Below are positions 62,301-64,000 of a stretch of DNA of 64,000 nt, piece by piece. Position 1 is the stretch's first letter; each line of letters opens with the position of its first letter. The DNA is from Allobaileyella intestinalis (GTDB lineage: Bacteria; Bacillota; Clostridia; Peptostreptococcales; Anaerovoracaceae): positions 25,109-89,108 of the forward strand of contig NZ_VUNB01000006.1 in the NCBI RefSeq assembly GCF_009695865.1. The letters are read 5' to 3'. A program made the position numbers and the translations under genes. The notes below the pieces were generated by a model. It saw only the letters and a program-made list of their open reading frames with translations, was not told where the DNA came from and searched no databases.

Positions 62301-64000
62301 GGCAGCGAGATTTCTGCTCAGACCTATGACCAGAAGTACAATGGCAGCACCGATCTGAACAACAACACCAGACTGAAGACCCTTACCATCAGACAGACAG
62401 GTTTCACCCTGCCACTGGAGTACCAGTTCACAGGATGGAATACGAAGGCAGATGGGTCTGGCAAAGCCATTGCCGCAAAAGCATCAGCTGACCAGATGGC
62501 AGATATCATGGTTGATAACAAGGGAGACAATATCCTCTATGCACAGTGGACAAAGAAGCCTGTAACTGAGATTACAGTTAAGCCTGAGGATAAGAGCAAG
62601 ACTTACGATGGCACAGCTCTCAAGGCAGACAGCTATAAGATAACCGGAGGATCCCTGGGAGAAGGAGACAAGATAGTCGCCACATACAGCGGCAGCCAGA
62701 CCGATGCCGGATCCTCTGACAGCAGCTTTGCAACATTCAAGATAATGCATAACGGCAAGGTCGATGTAACCAGCAAGCTGTATAAAGTAACCTTGCAGAA
62801 GGGAAAACTGGAAGTTACCAAGAGAAAGGTTACCCTCACCACCGGATCCGACGAAAAGACATATGACGGCACACCGCTGACAAAGGCCGGTGTCACCGTT
62901 TCCGGTGATGAGTTTGTGGATGGTGAGGTCAGTGACATTAAGGCAACAGGATCAAGAACCGATGCAGGAACATCCAAGAATACCCTTTCATACAATAAGC
63001 TTTCTGGATTCAAGGATGGTAACTACGAGATAAAGGAGATTCTGGGAGACCTTACTGTTAAGAAGGCAAATACCCTTACGGTTTCTGCCACCGGATACAA
63101 AGGAATCTACGATGGAAACTCTCATTCAGCTTCGGCCATTCCTTCTGTAAGTAAAGGCACTACAGTTTACTATCAGACAGACGGAGGGCAGTGGACTACT
63201 AAGGTTCCATCGATTAAAGACGTAGGAGAAAAGACAGTTTCCGTTAAGGCGGAAAACCCTAACTATGAAACTGCAACTGCAGGTCCTGTAACTCTTCAGG
63301 TGACACCTAAGGAAGTCACTGTAACTGCAAGGAATAAGGAAAAAGTATACCAGGCAGCAGACCCTGAATTTGACGCAGATGTATCTGGAAAGGTTGAAGG
63401 AGATAAATTCGAAATTCAGTACACTCTGTCCAGAGATCCGGGAGAGGCAGCAGGAACATATGCAATTACTCCTGCAGGTGAGAAGACACAGGGTAACTAC
63501 ACAGTTACTTATAAGCCTGGTACTTTCACGATTACCAAGTCTGGCAAGCTTACGGTTTCTGCCACCGGTTACGAGGGAGTTTACGACGGAGTCGCCCACA
63601 GTGCATCAGCAAGTCCAAATGTTGCTGATGGAACCACAGTTTCCTACAAGGTAGGAGATGATGGAACCTGGTCGACCGACGCTCCTTCTATCACTGACGC
63701 AGGAACAAAGAAGGTATACGTTAAGGCGGAAAACCCTAACTACGAGACGGCTACTGCCGAGACCACACTTAAGGTTACACGGAAGCCAGTTACAGTTACA
63801 GCAAATGACGCTTCTAAAGTATTCGGTGAAAATGATCCGGATAAATTCACTGCCGACGTTGACGGACTTCTCGGAAATGACAAGATAGTTTTCAATGTTA
63901 AGAGAATGGCAGGGGAAGATGCAGGAACTTATGCGATCATCCCTTCAGGTGATAGTGAGCAGGGTAATTACGAAGTAACTTACAAGAACGGCACATTCAC
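59358..64000 (+). CDS. Giant secreted surface protein with InlB-type and MBG repeats, partial
   Basis: Open from ATG 59358 (AAGGAG upstream) to the window end, at least 1547 residues, C-terminus not seen. Signal peptide: basic start and hydrophobic MALFLSLAMILTSGVL. Next is a Glu/Gln/Ser-rich spacer (about 35-100), then a beta domain and several InlB-type B-repeats (GYTFVGWSTEKNGTTANFNF; GYTFKGWYKDKECTVPFDF). From about residue 1070 come MBG-like modules (KTYDGTALKAD, KTYDGTPLTKA, and GYKGIYDG/GYEGVYDG). A 158-residue unit repeats (start codons at about 63075 and 63549). Probably cell-wall-linked or S-layer-like adhesin; an LPXTG end cannot be checked here. Confidence 0.9.
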   Translation, partial: MNKKNMKKWMALFLSLAMILTSGVLTISPGLLASEENTYENSAQEDSQGASEENAEAQQTSQEAQIPEAQNSSGESASESQQSEQTSEPAAQETETNNEAVSMPAQSFRATASNGVTVKVNAPEGALPAGSTMHVTAVSAKTAKNIASQTASHEVKDAVGVDITFRDSSGKETEPAAAVDVHMYLSSKLEGDSFTVSHKADSGNVSQVSASASAGGASFSESSFSIYVISGEGEENIPVATYNFHDVNGAVIDTQNVKTGDTLNKPSSPEKEGYKLVGWSTTKDASTPDFDGFGKVTVNKEETINVYPVFQEVHYVFFMDGTDDSSRVSTTKEGVEGGKISTTDVKLPLESTKSVTGWYTDKALTSPAGDTVTLGTKNIKLYPKIEEGHYLQFASGEGATYIAPQFVAANKGTKKPSDPKRPGYTFVGWSTEKNGTTANFNFGDTISEDTTVYAVWKAKANTSYTVIYWKQSVEDSKNAKDSQKTYEYAGSDSRTGTTGSTVSPSYTDRNKNYKGFKYNSSKSQSVTVAGDGTTILNVYYDRELLTINFYTYQRDWWSSGWETYKTFTGLYGQTLAQNGYTWPSQYDWYKMPSGYGNEHLTFLDAFIFDTLSDYGSATEVNVYGRSPSGRYTISHYKQNLDGSYSEDKPANSTLTDGGTFNFSNKYNGFTVNSYYVGSRIPSGNDSWKPVSAGESAYFGANDLKIRYSRNSYTFTYYNYNKTAKDVKVLYEAPLSGYASYVPEKPADLPDGYTFKGWYKDKECTVPFDFNSTMPVNDVMVYAKWAAPEVNGKAYLTVNGGDSVDLQLEYGDKIDSSQLPSVYDSQGHLVQTGSSKKIVIPAGYDWKGWATKNGDSFILFNFNTEIYGDIELYPFYVSNGKYKVEYSAGAGTGSVEDPKLYAEGSHADVQYASAIKAPAGKVFLYWQSESGSHYYPDDKIAVNSTNAGDDKVITLTAVYGSKAAATKLTYKSNYPDKAIDENGSEISAQTYDQKYNGSTDLNNNTRLKTLTIRQTGFTLPLEYQFTGWNTKADGSGKAIAAKASADQMADIMVDNKGDNILYAQWTKKPVTEITVKPEDKSKTYDGTALKADSYKITGGSLGEGDKIVATYSGSQTDAGSSDSSFATFKIMHNGKVDVTSKLYKVTLQKGKLEVTKRKVTLTTGSDEKTYDGTPLTKAGVTVSGDEFVDGEVSDIKATGSRTDAGTSKNTLSYNKLSGFKDGNYEIKEILGDLTVKKANTLTVSATGYKGIYDGNSHSASAIPSVSKGTTVYYQTDGGQWTTKVPSIKDVGEKTVSVKAENPNYETATAGPVTLQVTPKEVTVTARNKEKVYQAADPEFDADVSGKVEGDKFEIQYTLSRDPGEAAGTYAITPAGEKTQGNYTVTYKPGTFTITKSGKLTVSATGYEGVYDGVAHSASASPNVADGTTVSYKVGDDGTWSTDAPSITDAGTKKVYVKAENPNYETATAETTLKVTRKPVTVTANDASKVFGENDPDKFTADVDGLLGNDKIVFNVKRMAGEDAGTYAIIPSGDSEQGNYEVTYKNGTF

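Overview
The window comes from a low-GC, Gram-positive, strictly anaerobic member of the Clostridia that ferments amino acids. The main evidence is a D-proline reductase (prd) locus with an in-frame UGA selenocysteine codon in prdB, a proline racemase and a butyrate kinase. SigmaA promoters and AGGAGG ribosome binding sites are nearly consensus. Placement in a Stickland-fermenting group such as Peptostreptococcaceae or Anaerovoracaceae (Family XIII) is my inference.

Layout. 1-5.3 kb is housekeeping: rpsD end, rpoA, rplQ, SRP RNA, dnaX, ybaB-type gene, recR. 5.3-12.8 kb holds an EAL phosphodiesterase with a degenerate GGDEF domain, butyrate kinase, a ThrH-type phosphatase, a MscS channel, a hotdog thioesterase and a cation diffusion facilitator. 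12.8-17.9 kb is uvrB-uvrA and tRNA-Arg(ACG). 17.9-18.8 kb is a gene-free zone of three repeat types, including nine imperfect palindromic units. 18.8-24.3 kb (minus strand) is aromatic biosynthesis: pheA-aroA-DAHP synthase, then a T-box-controlled trpB2.

24.6-33 kb is the proline locus: prdF facing away, then prdC, a free-standing copy of the PrdA N-terminal domain, prdA, a small conserved gene, prdB (Sec), a terminator, and a second unit prdD-prdE. L-proline is racemised by PrdF; PrdA/PrdB reductively cleave D-proline to 5-aminovalerate; PrdC probably brings electrons. 33-48 kb has two flavodoxin-like genes, a TauE/SafE permease, dnaE, pfkA, a radical SAM protein, a purine permease, coaBC and rpsB-tsf.

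48.6-64 kb is the accessory region. A lipoprotein transglutaminase, a PilC/GspF platform protein, four small pseudopilin-like proteins and a PilT-type ATPase form an operon that ends in a SARP/BTAD regulator. Next come a small protein sharing the regulator's C-terminal domain, a hairpin- and repeat-rich gap, two minus-strand membrane proteins (an ECF-sigma-like fusion and a degenerate GGDEF protein), and a signal peptidase, two tiny membrane proteins and a giant MBG/InlB-repeat surface protein that runs off the window. Two promoters in this region carry 11-bp-spaced TGNGAC direct repeats placed identically relative to the -10 box, which is SARP operator geometry. I read this as a surface/secretion regulon run by the SARP protein; it is the best candidate for an undescribed system here.
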